NCBI GenBank assembly: GCA_001795245.1
Contig: MGOD01000084.1
Coordinates: 1 to 6,442, forward strand
Length of the DNA stretch: 6,442 bases
Direction of reading: 5' to 3'
DNA from: Chloroflexi bacterium RBG_16_70_13
GTDB taxonomy: Bacteria > Chloroflexota > Limnocylindria > Limnocylindrales > CSP1-4
Each line of letters opens with the position of its first letter. Position 1 is the stretch's first letter. The notes beneath the pieces were generated by a model, which was given only the letters and a program-made list of their open reading frames with translations, was not told the DNA's origin and ran no database searches. Positions 5,548 to 6,442 of this stretch are shown piece after piece. A program made the position numbers and the translations under genes.

Positions 5548-6146
5548 GGGCTGCGTGACGGTCGAGGCCAGGGCGGCCTCTGCACCGCTGGGCGCGTGTG
5601 GTGGCCGGCGTCGCGGGCATCGCGGGCACCCGCCGGCGAGGGCTCGGCCGGCGGCCCGAACCGGGACGTGTCGGCGCCGTACCGCTCCGCCCAGCGCGCC
5701 AGGTCCCCGTCCGGCCGGCGCGGCCCGGCGAGCGAGAGGTCCACCGACGAGCCGAGGAACTCGAGGACGAGCCTGCGCGAGTGGCGGACCCGCTCGGATT
5801 CGGTCTGGATCTCCATCCCCGGCTCGACCTTCCGCGAGCATGCCGGCACGAGGACCCGCGACCCGGCGACCTCGACGACGCAGACCCGGCAGACGTTCAC
5901 CGGGGCGAGGTTCTCGAGGTAGCAGAGCGTCGGCAGGTCGAGGCCCCGGGCCCGGGCGGCCTCGAGGATCGTCGATCCGGCGGGGACGGACACCTCGATG
6001 CCGTCGATGGTGACCGTCACCGCCGTCGGCGCCTCGACCGGGGGCGCCTCCGGGGTCCGCGATGCCCGGGCCGGCGGCGTCGTGAAGACCCGCGCCAGCT
6101 CGGGCGGCATCTCGTAGGTCGCGCGGGTCGGGTGCTCGGTCGTCAC
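5544..6146 (-). CDS. Formate dehydrogenase/NuoG-like iron-sulfur protein, N-terminal [2Fe-2S] half (frame broken near 5590-5615)
   Basis: From GTG 6146 the frame encodes a disordered Pro/Ala-rich leader (1-42), then a plant-ferredoxin-like domain: TVTIDGIEVSVPAGSTILEAARARGLDLPTL leads to C75-x10-C86-x2-C89-x13-C103, the [2Fe-2S] ligand spacing of NuoG and NAD-linked formate dehydrogenase alpha subunits. RLVLEFLGSSVDLS (125-138) follows, where related proteins carry the H-x3-C-x2-C-x5-C cluster; no such cysteines exist here, so that cluster is absent. After about residue 183 the frame turns into Arg/Pro-rich sequence without acidic residues (TRPAVQRPPWPRPSRSP), the sign of out-of-frame reading, and stops at 5544-5546. 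The start overlaps the upstream stop as GTGA (6143-6146), pointing to translational coupling with the flavoprotein gene. The likely complete protein reads from here into the 5092-5547 frame after a -1 shift. Confidence 0.8.
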   Translation of the reverse strand: MTTEHPTRATYEMPPELARVFTTPPARASRTPEAPPVEAPTAVTVTIDGIEVSVPAGSTILEAARARGLDLPTLCYLENLAPVNVCRVCVVEVAGSRVLVPACSRKVEPGMEIQTESERVRHSRRLVLEFLGSSVDLSLAGPRRPDGDLARWAERYGADTSRFGPPAEPSPAGARDARDAGHHTRPAVQRPPWPRPSRSP

Positions 6147-6442
6147 GGCGCCACCAGCTCGGGCAGGAGACCCGGCTGCCGGAAGGCCGATTCGATTGCC
6201 GAGCTCGCGGTCTGACCGAGGCCGCAGATGCTCGCGTCGCGCATCGCCCGGCCGATGTCGGCGAGGAGTGCCAGCTCCTCGCCCCGTGTCCGGATCCCGG
6301 CCCCATCGGCGAGCCGGGCCAGGAGCTCCTCCTGGCGGACCGTGCCCACCCGGCAGGGGACGCACTGGCCACATGACTCGTCGCGGAAGAAGGCGGCGAT
6401 CCGGCGGAGCGTGCCGACGAGATCGGCGGCCTCGTCGAAGAC
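6143..6442 (-). CDS. NuoF/FdhB-like NADH-binding flavoprotein subunit, C-terminal part (5' end outside the window)
   Basis: The frame is open from the right edge (6442) to the TGA at 6145-6143, giving 99 C-terminal residues. It begins VFDEAADLVGTLRRIAAFFRDESCGQCVPCRVGTVRQEELLARL and ends DIGRAMRDASICGLGQTASSAIESAFRQPGLLPELVAP. This is the NADH_4Fe-4S domain of the 51-kDa (NuoF/HoxF/FdhB) family: SCGQCVPCR supplies three cysteines (C-x2-C-x2-C) and ICGLG the fourth, binding the [4Fe-4S] cluster that takes electrons from FMN. The FMN/NADH-binding part lies outside the window. With the downstream NuoG/FdhA-like subunit it forms a diaphorase module that exchanges electrons with NAD(H). A role in Complex I or a hydrogenase is possible, but fdhD nearby and the Fe4S4 module of the partner favour an NAD-linked formate dehydrogenase-like enzyme. 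Confidence 0.9.
   Translation of the reverse strand, partial: VFDEAADLVGTLRRIAAFFRDESCGQCVPCRVGTVRQEELLARLADGAGIRTRGEELALLADIGRAMRDASICGLGQTASSAIESAFRQPGLLPELVAP

Noticed and set aside
3871..5922. A 683-codon open frame on the plus strand
   Set aside because: It runs opposite the oxidoreductase and iron-sulfur genes, which have clear domain motifs on the minus strand. Its translation is Arg/Gly/Asp-rich with no recognisable domain, the usual shadow frame in GC-rich DNA.
1..6442. CRISPR array, insertion sequence, transposase or integrase
   Set aside because: No regularly spaced direct repeats longer than 11 bp, no transposase or recombinase motifs, and no terminal inverted repeats with target duplications could be found by reading.

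Overview
The window is about 70% GC, with strong G/C bias at third codon positions, GTG as well as ATG starts, and few clear Shine-Dalgarno sequences. Together with an Rv0121c-type (putatively F420-dependent) PPOX protein, an FdhD, and an NADH-linked iron-sulfur module, this suggests a high-GC aerobic or facultative bacterium, perhaps an uncultured Chloroflexota or Actinomycetota lineage. The phylum is an inference; no rRNA or tRNA is present to test it.

Left part (1-2586), ordinary chromosomal genes. The C-terminal part of a fold-type III PLP decarboxylase (diaminopimelate decarboxylase-like) enters from the left edge and ends tail to tail with a PPOX-family flavin/F420 protein on the minus strand. 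Only about 28 bp separates the PPOX gene from divergent fdhD, whose product is the sulfurtransferase that activates formate dehydrogenases. A YdeI/OmpD-associated family gene follows fdhD after 13 bp, probably in the same transcript.

Middle part (2587-3912), the least ordinary stretch. A single gene encodes an XRE-type helix-turn-helix joined to a C-terminal domain with a PD-(D/E)XK-like signature (E104, D131, E144-x-Q146). Around it lie four copies of a 13-bp palindrome, TGAC-N5-GTCA (consensus TGACYCNGRGTCA). One copy runs into the gene's own start codon; two lie in the gene-poor 329 bp downstream. That downstream stretch also holds a strong nested inverted repeat starting at the stop codon and an 8-G run. 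The regulator may bind these palindromes and control itself; this is inference.

Right part (3913-6442), all minus strand, read from right to left. First comes the end of a NuoF/FdhB-like NADH-binding flavoprotein (NADH_4Fe-4S domain). It overlaps by GTGA a NuoG/FdhA-like electron-transfer subunit, which appears in two frames: a [2Fe-2S] half, then a half with two [4Fe-4S] motifs and a molybdopterin-oxidoreductase-type Fe4S4 module. The break is either a one-base frameshift near 5590-5615 or a genuine split at a GTGA overlap at 5544-5547. The second half stops straight after the Fe4S4 module, so the molybdenum catalytic domain is not fused and not in the window. A Gfo/Idh/MocA oxidoreductase follows 21 bp downstream. 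With fdhD nearby, the iron-sulfur genes most likely belong to an NAD-dependent formate dehydrogenase-like complex whose catalytic subunit is encoded elsewhere.
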